NCBI RefSeq assembly: GCF_023101085.1
Contig: NZ_CP064703.1
Location: 7,006,001 to 7,070,000, forward strand
DNA: 64,000 bases
DNA from: Bradyrhizobium sp. 170
GTDB lineage: Bacteria > Pseudomonadota > Alphaproteobacteria > Rhizobiales > Xanthobacteraceae
Reading direction: 5' to 3'
Every line of letters starts with the position of its first letter. Position 1 is the first letter of the stretch. A model generated the notes under the pieces. That model saw nothing but the letters and a program-made list of their open reading frames with translations, ran no database searches and was not told where the DNA came from. The translations under genes and the position numbers were made by a program. This document shows, one piece after another, positions 17,513 to 26,462 of the stretch.

Positions 17513-17551
17513 AGCAGGCTTGAATCCCCGACAGCCTGCTTAATTATTCTT
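17513..17551 (+). terminator. Rho-independent-type terminator
   Basis: AGCAGGCT (17513-17520) and AGCCTGCT (17533-17540) form an 8-bp stem with a 12-base loop, followed by the AT-rich TAATTATTCTT. It lies about 50 bp after the 91-residue protein gene and would separate it from opgC-like. Confidence 0.55.
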
Positions 17552-17635
17552 CACGTAAAGTCTATTCCGGCTGAGCGGACAGTCGCGCTAGATTCGCGAT
17601 TCGATTCCTCCGACCTGCAAAGTTCTTAGTCCACA

Positions 17636-18823
17636 ATGTATACGTCAATGAAGGCCGAGCTCGCTGCGCGCGACGGCGATCTCCGACTCTGTCTCCTGCT
17701 TGGTATCGCGGCCTGGTTTCTCTTTCTGGATCACGTCCCGCACAATGCGGTCAGCCTGCTGACCATGCGCAATTTCGGGTTCAGCGGCGCCACCGACCTG
17801 TTCGTGTTTATCGGCGGCTATACTGCCGCAATCCTCTACGGAACGATGATGCTGGAGCGCGGGTTCGTCGTGACGGCAACCCGTATCTTCAAGCGGCTGT
17901 GGCAGCTTTACGCCGCCTATATCGTCCTGTTCGTGATCTATATCGATTTGATCGGATATGCCGCGCGCAAATCCCGCGCCTCCGAACTGATCGGCGAGTT
18001 CAACGTCACGGGAATCGTCGACCATACGATCCGGACGCTAATTCATGGCCTGCTGCTTCAGGCCAAGCCGCTGAATCTCGATGTGCTGCAACTTTTCATC
18101 GTATTGATGGCGGTCTTCCCGCTCGTTCTGTTCGGCATGGTCCGCCGGCCGAATGTCACCATGGCGGGGTCGATCGGTCTCTACTTCGCAGCCCGTCAGT
18201 TCGACTGGAATCTGTCTTCGTTCCCGGATGGACGGTGGTATCTCAACCCGTTCTGCTGGCAACTCCTGTTTGTGCTCGGCGCCTGGCTTGCGTTGAGCGG
18301 CGCGAATCAAATGCGCGCTGTACGTAAGCTTCAGGAACTCGCGGTCCTGCGCGCTGCGGCGTGGCTGTATCTGCTCTTTGCTTTGGCGGTGACGGTGGCA
18401 GGGAAATTTCCCCAGGCCGGCATCATCCCTGATCTCCTGCGCGATGCCTTTCTTCCCAACGACCAGGAAAACCTGGCCCCTCACAGGGTGCTTCACTTTC
18501 TCGCGCTGGCTTTTCTGTTTGCCTACATGGTGCCGCGAGACTGGTCCGGTTTCCGATGGCAGGCGCTGCAGCCGGTCATCAGGTGCGGCCAGGAGTGGCT
18601 GGCGGTCTTTTGCACCGGGGTGTTCCTTTCTTTTGCCGGACACCTCGTCCTGATCACGGGCCCGGATTCGCTTCTCATGCACGTCCTGGTCAGCTTCGCC
18701 GGGATTTTGATCATGACGGGCGTGGCCTACTACGTGTCGTGGTCCAAACGGCAGGATCACAAGCCCGCATTCCGAACCCAGGCAATGACGGGGCTTCCGG
18801 AGGAAGGCCGGTTCGCCAAATAA
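17636..18823 (+). CDS. OpgC-domain membrane protein
   Basis: A 395-residue membrane protein with about ten hydrophobic segments. The N-terminal LLGIAAWFLFLDHVPHNAVS and FGFSGATDLFVFIGGYTAAI are the OpgC signature; OpgC transfers succinyl groups to osmoregulated periplasmic glucans. Later blocks WYLNPFCWQLLFVLGAWLAL also match. Many genomes hold several OpgC-like proteins and not all act on glucans; no opgG or opgH is adjacent. The short C-terminal tail is cytoplasmic and charged. It sits alone after a terminator and ends 40 bp from a convergent GH3 gene. Confidence 0.8.
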   Translation: MYTSMKAELAARDGDLRLCLLLGIAAWFLFLDHVPHNAVSLLTMRNFGFSGATDLFVFIGGYTAAILYGTMMLERGFVVTATRIFKRLWQLYAAYIVLFVIYIDLIGYAARKSRASELIGEFNVTGIVDHTIRTLIHGLLLQAKPLNLDVLQLFIVLMAVFPLVLFGMVRRPNVTMAGSIGLYFAARQFDWNLSSFPDGRWYLNPFCWQLLFVLGAWLALSGANQMRAVRKLQELAVLRAAAWLYLLFALAVTVAGKFPQAGIIPDLLRDAFLPNDQENLAPHRVLHFLALAFLFAYMVPRDWSGFRWQALQPVIRCGQEWLAVFCTGVFLSFAGHLVLITGPDSLLMHVLVSFAGILIMTGVAYYVSWSKRQDHKPAFRTQAMTGLPEEGRFAK

Positions 18824-18862
18824 TTCGCGCCGGTTTTCCCCCTCGGGCTCTGCACCGCCACC

Positions 18863-20164
18863 TCAATCCACGGGCAATGCCCCTTTCAACCGCATCTCAC
18901 TGTCGCGCAACATGGCGGCGTCGAGCCTTCCCTCGGTCGACGCCGCCACGGCGCAGCTAAAGATGCGATAGAACTGCGCCCCGTCGAAGCCGACCAGCAG
19001 CAGATCGACGCCGGCATTGAGCGCCTCAACCACTGCCGTACAGACATTGCGTTGATAGATCGCTCCCATCACGAGGTCGTCGGTCATGACGACGCCCTGA
19101 TAATTCCATTTCTTGCGAAGGATGCCATCAACGACTCGTTTGGAATGCGACGCCGCACGGTCCGGATCAACTGATGTCAGCGTCACATGCCCGACCATCA
19201 GTTGCGCTTTCGAACCAGCCAGCACCTTCCTGAAGGGAATCCAATCGGACGCTTCGAGTTCGTCCACGGGCGTATCCAGATCGGCGCTGAAGTGATGGGT
19301 ATCCGTGCGTACGCGCCCGAGCCCCGGAAAATGCTTGACCGTCGCCCCCACGCCTGACGCTTCCAGTCCGCTCACATAGGCTCGCGCGATGTCGGCGACG
19401 ACAGCTGGATCATCCGAAATCGCGCGTTGGCCGATCAGCGTGTTGAAGTCGAATCGGTTGCGCTTCGGTTCGGGTCGCAAATCCAGCACCGGCGCAAGGT
19501 TGCGGTTGACGCCGAGCGCCGCCAGTTCTTGCCCGTGAATACGCCCGAACGCCTCCGCCTTCTCGGCGCGAACATCCGGCGCCAGGCTCTCCAGCGTCGA
19601 TAGCGCCGGCAACCTGGTCAACGGCGGCGCCAGATGCGATACGATGCCGCCTTCCTGGTCGGCCGCGATGATCAGGGGTGGCAGGCCAGCCGCTCGCCGC
19701 TTTTCCTGCAGCGCCGAGATCTCCTCTTTCAGACGCGCCGCCGACGATCCCACGACATTGTGCCTGGTGATGTAGACGCCGGAGATCAGGCCCTTCTCGG
19801 CCAGAACAGCCACCTCCGGGAATGACGAGTATCCCACCATGAAGTGCCGCCCAAGGCTTCGAACCTGCGCGGCATCGGCCTGCAAGACGCTTCGCTTGCG
19901 CCATTCAAACGAAGCATGCGCGCCGAGCATCGCCAGCGATGGCAGGCACCATAGCAGAATGAGCAACCGTCCGGCGATGCCTCGCCTCCAATAGCCGCGG
20001 CGGATGAGGAGGACGACGGTGATGATGCTTGCTGCCGCCAGAACAATGTTTCCCGGCCCCCGCAGCGAAATCAGATAGGGGTCGTTCTTGTTGACTGCCG
20101 CGAAAATGAAGACTGGTCCGGCGAGCCAGACGAGGATGATGCCGATACGCTTGAAGATTTGCAT
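18863..20164 (-). CDS. Membrane-anchored glycoside hydrolase family 3 enzyme
   Basis: A 433-residue protein with three hydrophobic segments at the N-terminus (about residues 5-25, 38-56 and 62-80), then a GH3 catalytic domain. Family marks are PLIIAADQEGGIVSHL, the beta-N-acetylhexosaminidase block VGATVKHFPGLGRVRTDTHH (K-H-F/I-P-G-x-G-x-x-x-x-D-S/T-H), and VVMTDDLVMGAIY with the nucleophile aspartate. NagZ proteins are cytosolic; a membrane tether is unusual and suggests action outside the inner membrane, though topology was not tested. The start at 20164 removes a doubtful 14-residue extension. Confidence 0.82.
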   Translation of the reverse strand: MQIFKRIGIILVWLAGPVFIFAAVNKNDPYLISLRGPGNIVLAAASIITVVLLIRRGYWRRGIAGRLLILLWCLPSLAMLGAHASFEWRKRSVLQADAAQVRSLGRHFMVGYSSFPEVAVLAEKGLISGVYITRHNVVGSSAARLKEEISALQEKRRAAGLPPLIIAADQEGGIVSHLAPPLTRLPALSTLESLAPDVRAEKAEAFGRIHGQELAALGVNRNLAPVLDLRPEPKRNRFDFNTLIGQRAISDDPAVVADIARAYVSGLEASGVGATVKHFPGLGRVRTDTHHFSADLDTPVDELEASDWIPFRKVLAGSKAQLMVGHVTLTSVDPDRAASHSKRVVDGILRKKWNYQGVVMTDDLVMGAIYQRNVCTAVVEALNAGVDLLLVGFDGAQFYRIFSCAVAASTEGRLDAAMLRDSEMRLKGALPVD

Positions 20165-20198
20165 GAAAATGGATGGCGGCTTGCACGAGGAGATCGAA

Positions 20199-20229
20199 CG
20201 AGACAATTGCCCGTATCAAACTTGTCTCG
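20199..20229. promoter_or_regulatory. 8-bp inverted repeat in a divergent control region
   Basis: CGAGACAA (20199-20206) and TTGTCTCG (20222-20229) form a perfect inverted repeat with a 15-bp spacer, in the 294-bp gap between the GH3 gene and the DUF4173-like operon. It could be an operator for the downstream response regulator; no direct evidence. Confidence 0.35.
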
Positions 20230-20458
20230 TCGACGCGAGCGCATAACCGCGGCTGCACGGAAACTGCATAAAAATCCTGAACTCTTGCAGATGGCGCTCC
20301 AAGCAAATGCACACCGGCGTCAGATAGTTCGTCCTGCAAACTGGGGCGATCATCGAATGCCTGTTCCCACGAGACTAGCTAACGACGGGTGGTGGCTGTG
20401 CGAGCGCCCCGCAACGGCGCTGGTTTGCAATTTTCCTCTCCAGGCAGGTAGCACAATA

Positions 20459-21949
20459 ATGGCTGATTTCACCGCGCCGGCATCCAATGCCGGCTCCGTT
20501 CAGGAAGGCACCTTTCCCGTCAAAGCAGCCATTGTTCTCGCGCTGGCTGCGCTGGCCGACTGGCTGTTCTACGGGCACGGCATTGGAATATCGGCCGCCA
20601 TCTTTGCGGTCGCCATAGCCTGCGGCTCGCTGCACGCCAACCTCGCGACTTTGAACCAAAAGCAGGTGCTGCTGGCCGGGGTCCTCCTGCTGGTCGCCCT
20701 TGTCCCCGCCATCGAGGAATTCAACGTCGCGTCTCTGACTTTCATGGTGCTGGCTCTCGGCGTAGGCCTGCTGTTGACGACCAATCGCGACCGGCATGGT
20801 CTCGGCGAGCGAGCCGCGGCGTTATGCGATCTTTATCTGGTCGGTCCCTTCAGATTTTTCCGCGATGCTATCGCTGCGTTCAATCTGCCGGCACTGAAGA
20901 CCGGGTTTGCCGTGTGGTTCATTCCCATCGTTCTCGGCGGCATCTTCGTGTTTCTGCTGGTATCGGCCAATCCATTGCTCGAGAAGTGGGTCAGCCTGCT
21001 GAACCCGGGTAACACCGCTTCCTACGTGAGTCTCGGACGCGTACTGTTCTGGACTGTGGCGCTGTCGATCGTATGGCCCTTTATCCACGTCCGGTGGAGC
21101 GGCAAGCGGGAGATGCCGGCAGGTTTGGCCGAAGTGGCGGCACTGGCGCAGGGAATACCATCGGGCCAAAACGACTTCTTCGGTATTGCGACGATCCTGC
21201 GTTCGCTGATCCTGTTCAATTTTCTGTTCGCCGTTCAAACCGTTCTTGACGTAGCCTATCTCTGGGGCAACGCGACCCTGCCCGCCGATATCAGCTACGC
21301 TTCATATGCGCACCGCGGCGCTTATCCCCTCATCGTCACGGCGCTATTGGCGGCGGGCTTCGTTCTGGCCGCCATGCGGCCCGGTGGACCGGCCGAGCAA
21401 TCAAGGGTGATCCGGCCATTGGTCTATCTGTGGGTGGCACAGAATGTCCTGCTGGTGCTGTCATCGATCCTGCGCCTCGATCTCTATGTTCAAATCTACC
21501 TGCTGACCTGGTGGCGCGTCGCGGCCTTCATCTGGATGGCATTGGTCGCGTTGGGGTTGGTACTCATCGTCGCCCGCATCGTTCTGAACCGCTCGAATGC
21601 CTGGCTGGTCCGCGCCAACCTCATCACCCTGACGGCAACGCTCTACATCTGCGCGCTGGTCAATTTCGCCGCCATCATCGCCGACTACAATGTCAGCCAC
21701 AGCCGCGAAGCCGCCGGCAAGGGAGTATGGATCGACATGAACTATCTGTTTTCCCTCGGACCGCAGGCACTGCCGGCCATCGACCGGGCCATTGCCCTTC
21801 GCGGGCTCGATCCCACCCTTGTTTCCCGCCGTGGTTGCCTTGTAGAACAGCAACGGAGAGAGATTGCGTCCTGGCGCAGCTGGGGCTTCCGGAGCTGGCG
21901 GCTCCAGCGCACCCTGGACGCCCTACCAAAGATTTCGACTACAGGTTAG
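20459..21949 (+). CDS. DUF4173/DUF4153-like polytopic membrane protein
   Basis: A 496-residue membrane protein with about eleven hydrophobic segments. The pattern VKAAIVLALAALADWLFYGH, FFGIATILRSLILFNFLFAV, LWGNATLPADISYASYAHRG and DLYVQIYLLTWWRVAAFIWM is that of DUF4173 proteins, whose role is unknown. The start at 20459 removes a 100-residue extension without coding character. It is followed after 20 bp by a response regulator and a sensor kinase, so it is probably controlled by, or monitored by, that pair. Confidence 0.72.
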   Translation: MADFTAPASNAGSVQEGTFPVKAAIVLALAALADWLFYGHGIGISAAIFAVAIACGSLHANLATLNQKQVLLAGVLLLVALVPAIEEFNVASLTFMVLALGVGLLLTTNRDRHGLGERAAALCDLYLVGPFRFFRDAIAAFNLPALKTGFAVWFIPIVLGGIFVFLLVSANPLLEKWVSLLNPGNTASYVSLGRVLFWTVALSIVWPFIHVRWSGKREMPAGLAEVAALAQGIPSGQNDFFGIATILRSLILFNFLFAVQTVLDVAYLWGNATLPADISYASYAHRGAYPLIVTALLAAGFVLAAMRPGGPAEQSRVIRPLVYLWVAQNVLLVLSSILRLDLYVQIYLLTWWRVAAFIWMALVALGLVLIVARIVLNRSNAWLVRANLITLTATLYICALVNFAAIIADYNVSHSREAAGKGVWIDMNYLFSLGPQALPAIDRAIALRGLDPTLVSRRGCLVEQQRREIASWRSWGFRSWRLQRTLDALPKISTTG

Positions 21950-21969
21950 TACGACTTCCGGAGAGACCT

Positions 21970-22674
21970 TTGACGCACCGCATTCTCATCGTTGACGACG
22001 ACCTGCACATCCGCGAGGTCATTCGTGTTGCACTCAAGAAGGCCGGAATGACTGTCTTCGAGGCGCGCGACGGCAAGGAAGCTTTGACGCGCTTCGCCGC
22101 CGACAGGCCGGATCTGATTATTCTGGATATCGGCATGCCGGAATTCGACGGCCTGGACGTCTGCCGCGAAATCAGAAAGTCCTCGGACGTTCCGATCCTG
22201 TTTCTCTCCGCGCGAGACGACGAGATCGATCGTGTACTGGGCCTGGAGATCGGCGGTGACGATTACGTCACAAAACCCTTCAGCCCGCGCGAACTCGTAG
22301 CGAGGGTGAACGTCATCCAGCGTCGCATGGCTTCGCGCGGCCAGGATGCAAAGGCGTCCATGGCCGCGCTGTCGCAAGGCAGGCTCTCCGTCGACCCCGA
22401 ACAGCATCTCGCCGAGTTTGCCGGCACCCCGCTTCGGCTCACGGCCATCGAGTTCGGAATCCTCAGGGCATTTCTGACACGGCCGACGCTCGTCTTCAGC
22501 CGCGACCAGATCATGAGCGCCGCCTACCAGCTCAACATCCAGGTGTCGGACCGTACCATCGACAGCCACATCCGCAATATCCGCGCCAAGCTGTCGGCCG
22601 TGAATTGCGACAATGTCATCGAAACCATTCACGGCGTCGGCTTCAAGCTCGGGCGATGCGAGCCGCAGGCATGA
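21970..22674 (+). CDS. OmpR-family response regulator (CreB-like)
   Basis: A 234-residue protein starting at a TTG with GGAGAG upstream. Receiver domain 1-120 has the acidic pair IVDDDLH, phosphoacceptor Asp53 in LIILDIGMPEFDG, and Lys in DYVTKPFSPREL. The C-terminal 100 residues are a winged-helix DNA-binding domain (PLRLTAIEFGILRAFLTRPT, VSDRTIDSHIRNIRAKL). Its stop overlaps the start of the kinase gene (ATGA). Together with the upstream membrane protein it forms an operon; target promoters are not known. Confidence 0.9.
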   Translation: MTHRILIVDDDLHIREVIRVALKKAGMTVFEARDGKEALTRFAADRPDLIILDIGMPEFDGLDVCREIRKSSDVPILFLSARDDEIDRVLGLEIGGDDYVTKPFSPRELVARVNVIQRRMASRGQDAKASMAALSQGRLSVDPEQHLAEFAGTPLRLTAIEFGILRAFLTRPTLVFSRDQIMSAAYQLNIQVSDRTIDSHIRNIRAKLSAVNCDNVIETIHGVGFKLGRCEPQA

Positions 22675-24263
22675 TGGCCCGCACGGGTGAAAAATGGCGA
22701 CCGTCGGTGGGGCAGGTCATTTTTGCCGCGCTCGCCTCCGCGGCGACACTGCCACTGGTCGGGCTGTTCTTCTTCCGCCTCTATGACAACCAGCTCATTC
22801 ACCAGACCCAGGCCGAACTGATCGCTCAAAGCCGGGTGCTCGCCGCGGTCTATGCGCGGGAAGTGGAAATCCGCCTTGGTAGCGGGATTACTCTCGGGGC
22901 TGAAATTCCCTCCGAGGCGCGATCCGATCGCGAAGACCAGTTGACGCCGATCCGGCCTGCGCTCGATCTCGCCGCCGGCGCCGATCTGCTTCGGCGGCGG
23001 CCCGATGCGCTCCCGGCAAGCGCTCCCGCATCGCAACCCTATGTCGAGATTGGTGCACGGCTGATGCCGATCATCCGGGAAACCCAGAAGGTCACGCTCG
23101 CCGGTTTCCGCATCCTCGATCCCCGCGGCGTCGTGATTGCCGGCCGCGACGAGGTCGGCCAATCGCTCGCCCATATCGAGGAAGTGGCCACGGCGCTTCA
23201 AGGACAATACCGGGCGGCCTTGCGGATTCGCAAACCCGACAAGCCGCCTCCTCCGATCTACTCGATCAGCCGCGGCGTCGGCGTCCACGTGTTCTCGGCA
23301 ATGCCTGTCATCGTCAACAACCGCGTCGCGGGCGTCATCTATACATCGAGGACACCGAGCAATATCTTCGACCATCTCTATCAGGAGCGCGGCAAGTTTA
23401 TCCTGGCGGGGCTTGCGGTCATTTTCGCTACCATCGTCATCGGCCTGGTTTTCTCCCGAACCATCACCCGCCCGATGCGCGAGCTGGTCGATCGCGCCGC
23501 ACGCATCAGCCGCGGCGACCGCGATGCATTTCAACCGCTCGCCCATTACGGCACGCGTGAGTTCGCCCAGTTGTCGCACAGCTTCCTCGACATGGCCGAA
23601 CAGTTGGCGCGGCGGTCGGACTACATCGCGACCTTTTCGGCGCACCTCACCCATGAATTGAAGTCGCCGCTGACATCGATCAAGGGCGCCGCTGAACTGC
23701 TGCTGGATTCGCTGCAAAGCAAGTCCGACAATCTTACCCGAATGGAACAGAAGAATTTCATATCGAACATTCTGGGCGACACCGGGCGCCTGGAAGCCAT
23801 GACCCAGCGGCTGCGCGAACTGGCGCGCGCCGAGGCCGCGCCGCAGAACGAGCAAACCGAACTGTCACAGGTTGTCGGAGGATTGAAGAGCCGGTTCCCG
23901 ACGCGAGCGATCGAGGCAACCGGAAGCCTCGAGCGCCCAATCGGCATGTCCAGCGAAAAAGCGCTGATCGTGTTGTCGCATCTGACCGACAACGCCATCC
24001 GTCACAACGCGAAGACTGTGCGGCTGGAAGCGACCGAGGAAGATGGATCCGTCAGGATGACGGTCAGCAATGATGGCGATCCGATATCCGAAGCTAACCG
24101 GGAAAAGATCTTCGATGCCTTCTTCACCACACGCCGCGACACAGGTGGCACGGGAATGGGGCTGGCCATCGTCCAGGCCGTTATGACCAGCCACGCCGGA
24201 TCGATCCGGCTACTGCCGTCCGATCAAGGCGTTGCGTTTGAACTCTTGTTCCCGGCTGCTTAG
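22671..24263 (+). CDS. Sensor histidine kinase (CreC-like)
   Basis: A 530-residue kinase. TM1 near residues 14-36, a periplasmic sensor region of about 200 residues (GFRILDPRGVVIAGRDEVGQ; SISRGVGVHVFSAMPVIVNN resembles a CreC/dCache-type domain), TM2 near 242-262, HAMP, then the phosphoacceptor His in HLTHELKSPLTSIKG (about residue 327) and an ATPase domain with DNAIRHNAK and GGTGMGLAIVQ. The ATG at 22671 overlaps the regulator stop. In E. coli CreBC is linked to CreD, a membrane protein; here the membrane protein is the DUF4173-like one. Confidence 0.88.
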   Translation: MMARTGEKWRPSVGQVIFAALASAATLPLVGLFFFRLYDNQLIHQTQAELIAQSRVLAAVYAREVEIRLGSGITLGAEIPSEARSDREDQLTPIRPALDLAAGADLLRRRPDALPASAPASQPYVEIGARLMPIIRETQKVTLAGFRILDPRGVVIAGRDEVGQSLAHIEEVATALQGQYRAALRIRKPDKPPPPIYSISRGVGVHVFSAMPVIVNNRVAGVIYTSRTPSNIFDHLYQERGKFILAGLAVIFATIVIGLVFSRTITRPMRELVDRAARISRGDRDAFQPLAHYGTREFAQLSHSFLDMAEQLARRSDYIATFSAHLTHELKSPLTSIKGAAELLLDSLQSKSDNLTRMEQKNFISNILGDTGRLEAMTQRLRELARAEAAPQNEQTELSQVVGGLKSRFPTRAIEATGSLERPIGMSSEKALIVLSHLTDNAIRHNAKTVRLEATEEDGSVRMTVSNDGDPISEANREKIFDAFFTTRRDTGGTGMGLAIVQAVMTSHAGSIRLLPSDQGVAFELLFPAA

Positions 24264-24277
24264 ATCGAGCAGTCGCC

Positions 24278-25510
24278 TCAGACCCGCTCGATGATGATCG
24301 CCGGCGCCATCCCGCCGGCGGCGCACATCGTCACCAGCCCACGCTTGAGGTCGCGCCGCTCCAGCTCGTCGAGCACAGTGCCGATCAGGATCGAGCCGGT
24401 TGCACCGATGGGATGACCGAGCGCAATCGAGCCGCCATTGACGTTGACCTTCTCGCGGTCGAGCTTGAGGTCGCGGATGAACTTTTCGGCGACGACCGCA
24501 AAAGCCTCGTTGATCTCGAACAGATCGATGTCGTCGAGTGTAAGGCCTGCCTTGGCCAGTACCTTGCGGGCAGCCGGAACCGGCGCGTTCAGCATCAGGG
24601 TTGGCGAGTCCCCCATATTCGCCATCGCGACGACGCGGGCGCGCGGCTTCAGGCCATGGGCTTTTGCGTAACTCGGCGATGCCAGCAAGATCGCCGCCGA
24701 ACCGTCGACGACGCCGGAAGAATTGCCGGCGTGATGCACGAAGTTGATGTCGAGGTCGGGATATTTGTCGAGGATGAGTTTGCGGTAGGTCGTGCCCTTG
24801 TCGTCGAGCGGATAATCCGCGATGGCCGGGAAGGCCGCCTTCAGGCCGGCAAGCCCTTCGAGCGTGGTCTGCGGCCGCGGGTATTCCTCGCGATCGAGCG
24901 CAAGGCTGCCGTCTTCGCGGTAGACCGGCACGAGGCTCTTGTCGAAATGGCCGCCCTTGATGGCGGCCGCCGCCCGCTTCTGGCTTTCGAGACCGAGCTC
25001 ATCGACATCCTGCCGCGTGATGCCTTCCAGCGTCGCCACCGCATCGGCGCAGACGCCCTGATGCGACTGAGGATGCCGGGCGCGCAGGCGAAGATTGCCA
25101 TTGTCCATCATGAACGGCCCCTCGCCGCGACGCCCTTCCATCGACATCATCTCGGTGCCGCCGGCGATCACGAGGTCTTCGGACCCTGACATGATCGAGC
25201 TAGCCGCCATGTTGACGCTGGTGATGCCGGAACCGCAAAATCGATCCAGCGTCACCGCGCTGGCGCGCACGTCATAGCCGGCGTCGAGCGCGGACATCCG
25301 GCCGAGATCGCCGCTCTGCTGGCCGCGTTGCGAACTGGTGCCCCAGATGATGTCGTCGACATCGGCGGTATTAATGCCGGTGCGATCGGCCAGCGCGCGC
25401 AAAACCGTTGCGCCGAGCTGCTGCGGATGGATGCCCGACAAGGCGCCCTTGCCGGCTTTGCCGACGCCCCGCGGCGTCCTGCATGCATCGATGATCAGCG
25501 CGTCAACCAT
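24278..25510 (-). CDS. Acetyl-CoA acetyltransferase (thiolase)
   Basis: A degradative-type thiolase of 410 residues. Nucleophile Cys near residue 92 in TLDRFCGSGITSVN, His in SIALGHPIGATG and second Cys in VTMCAAGGMAPA are all present. It cleaves a 3-ketoacyl-CoA with CoA, or runs in reverse. Start at 25510 (MVDALIIDACRTPRG), with AAGGAAAATA upstream. It is the last gene of the leftward catabolic arm, 90 bp after the CitE-type lyase; the wider gap could hold a separate start. Confidence 0.9.
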   Translation of the reverse strand: MVDALIIDACRTPRGVGKAGKGALSGIHPQQLGATVLRALADRTGINTADVDDIIWGTSSQRGQQSGDLGRMSALDAGYDVRASAVTLDRFCGSGITSVNMAASSIMSGSEDLVIAGGTEMMSMEGRRGEGPFMMDNGNLRLRARHPQSHQGVCADAVATLEGITRQDVDELGLESQKRAAAAIKGGHFDKSLVPVYREDGSLALDREEYPRPQTTLEGLAGLKAAFPAIADYPLDDKGTTYRKLILDKYPDLDINFVHHAGNSSGVVDGSAAILLASPSYAKAHGLKPRARVVAMANMGDSPTLMLNAPVPAARKVLAKAGLTLDDIDLFEINEAFAVVAEKFIRDLKLDREKVNVNGGSIALGHPIGATGSILIGTVLDELERRDLKRGLVTMCAAGGMAPAIIIERV

Positions 25511-25600
25511 GGTATTTTCCTTAAGTTTATTGATTGGCCGCATTTGCTGCCGATCGATCTATAAAGTCAATTTGCTTGTCTCCGGCCTTTCTCTACCCCT

Positions 25601-26458
25601 CTACCGTACCCGCAACGCCAGGATTTTTTCCGCCGCGCGCAAATGCGGCTTGTCGATCATCTTGCCGTCGATCTTCACGACGCCTGAAGTCGGGTTGTCG
25701 TTGAATGCCTTGACCACTTTCTCCGACCAGGCGATCTCCTCATCCGTCGGCATGAAGGCTGCATTGACGACGTCGACATGCTTGGGATGAATGACGGCCT
25801 TGGCGAGGAACCCGTCCTGACGCGCAGCGACAGACTCTTCCCTGAGCGCACCGAGATCGTTGATATCGGTCGCAATGGTGTCGATGGCGACGACGCCGGC
25901 CGCAGCCGCACTGATCAGACAGAGGTCGCGCGCCAGTAGAAACGGCCCGTGGAAGCGGCCACCGGTGCGGTTTCGCGACGCGCCGAGCGACGCCGCTAGA
26001 TCCTCGGCACCCCACATCATGCCCCACAGCCGCGGGCTCATGTTCTCGAAGTCGAGCAGCTTGAGCACTGCCCTCGCTGTCTCCGTCGCCACCGTCACTA
26101 TTCTCGTGGAGCCATGTTCAATCCCGGCGGCGGCCTCGAAGGCATCGAGATAGAGCGAGAGACGATTGACGTCCGCAGCGCCGGCGCATTTCGGCAGCAC
26201 GATGCCGTCGGGCCGGCCCGGCATGACGGCCGCGAGGTCGCCAAGCGTCATGTCCGTGTCGAGCGCATTGACGCGGACATATATCTTCTGGTTCGGATTC
26301 CGGGCATCGAGCATCTCGCGCACCGTACGCCGCGCGCCGACTTTCTCGTCCGGCGCAATCGAATCCTCGAGATCGAGGATCAGCGCATCAGCCGCAGTCT
26401 TCTTGGCGTTTTCGAACTTGCGCTGGCTGTCGCCGGGAACGAACAGGAATGATCGCAT
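25601..26458 (-). CDS. CitE-type CoA-ester lyase (HpcH/HpaI fold)
   Basis: A 285-residue TIM-barrel protein of the malyl/citramalyl-CoA lyase group. Marks: MRSFLFVPGDSQRKFENAKK, ALILDLEDSIAPDEK, YVRVNALDT, IVTVATETARAV and WGAEDLAASLGA, the last two carrying the Mg-binding Glu and Asp. Members split a beta-hydroxyacyl-CoA acid into acetyl-CoA or propionyl-CoA plus a 2-oxoacid (glyoxylate or pyruvate). It lies four bases after a MaoC hydratase that could make such a beta-hydroxy ester. The same pair is found in itaconate and mesaconate pathways; the substrate here is not known. Confidence 0.88.
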   Translation of the reverse strand: MRSFLFVPGDSQRKFENAKKTAADALILDLEDSIAPDEKVGARRTVREMLDARNPNQKIYVRVNALDTDMTLGDLAAVMPGRPDGIVLPKCAGAADVNRLSLYLDAFEAAAGIEHGSTRIVTVATETARAVLKLLDFENMSPRLWGMMWGAEDLAASLGASRNRTGGRFHGPFLLARDLCLISAAAAGVVAIDTIATDINDLGALREESVAARQDGFLAKAVIHPKHVDVVNAAFMPTDEEIAWSEKVVKAFNDNPTSGVVKIDGKMIDKPHLRAAEKILALRVR

Positions 26459-26462
26459 CGGC

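Noticed and set aside
18038..18760. Leftward 240-residue frame inside the opgC-like gene
   Set aside because: Antisense shadow of a clear membrane protein; composition is rich in Arg, His and Gln with no domain.
24413..25189. Rightward 258-residue frame inside the thiolase
   Set aside because: Antisense shadow; thiolase motifs on the other strand are complete.
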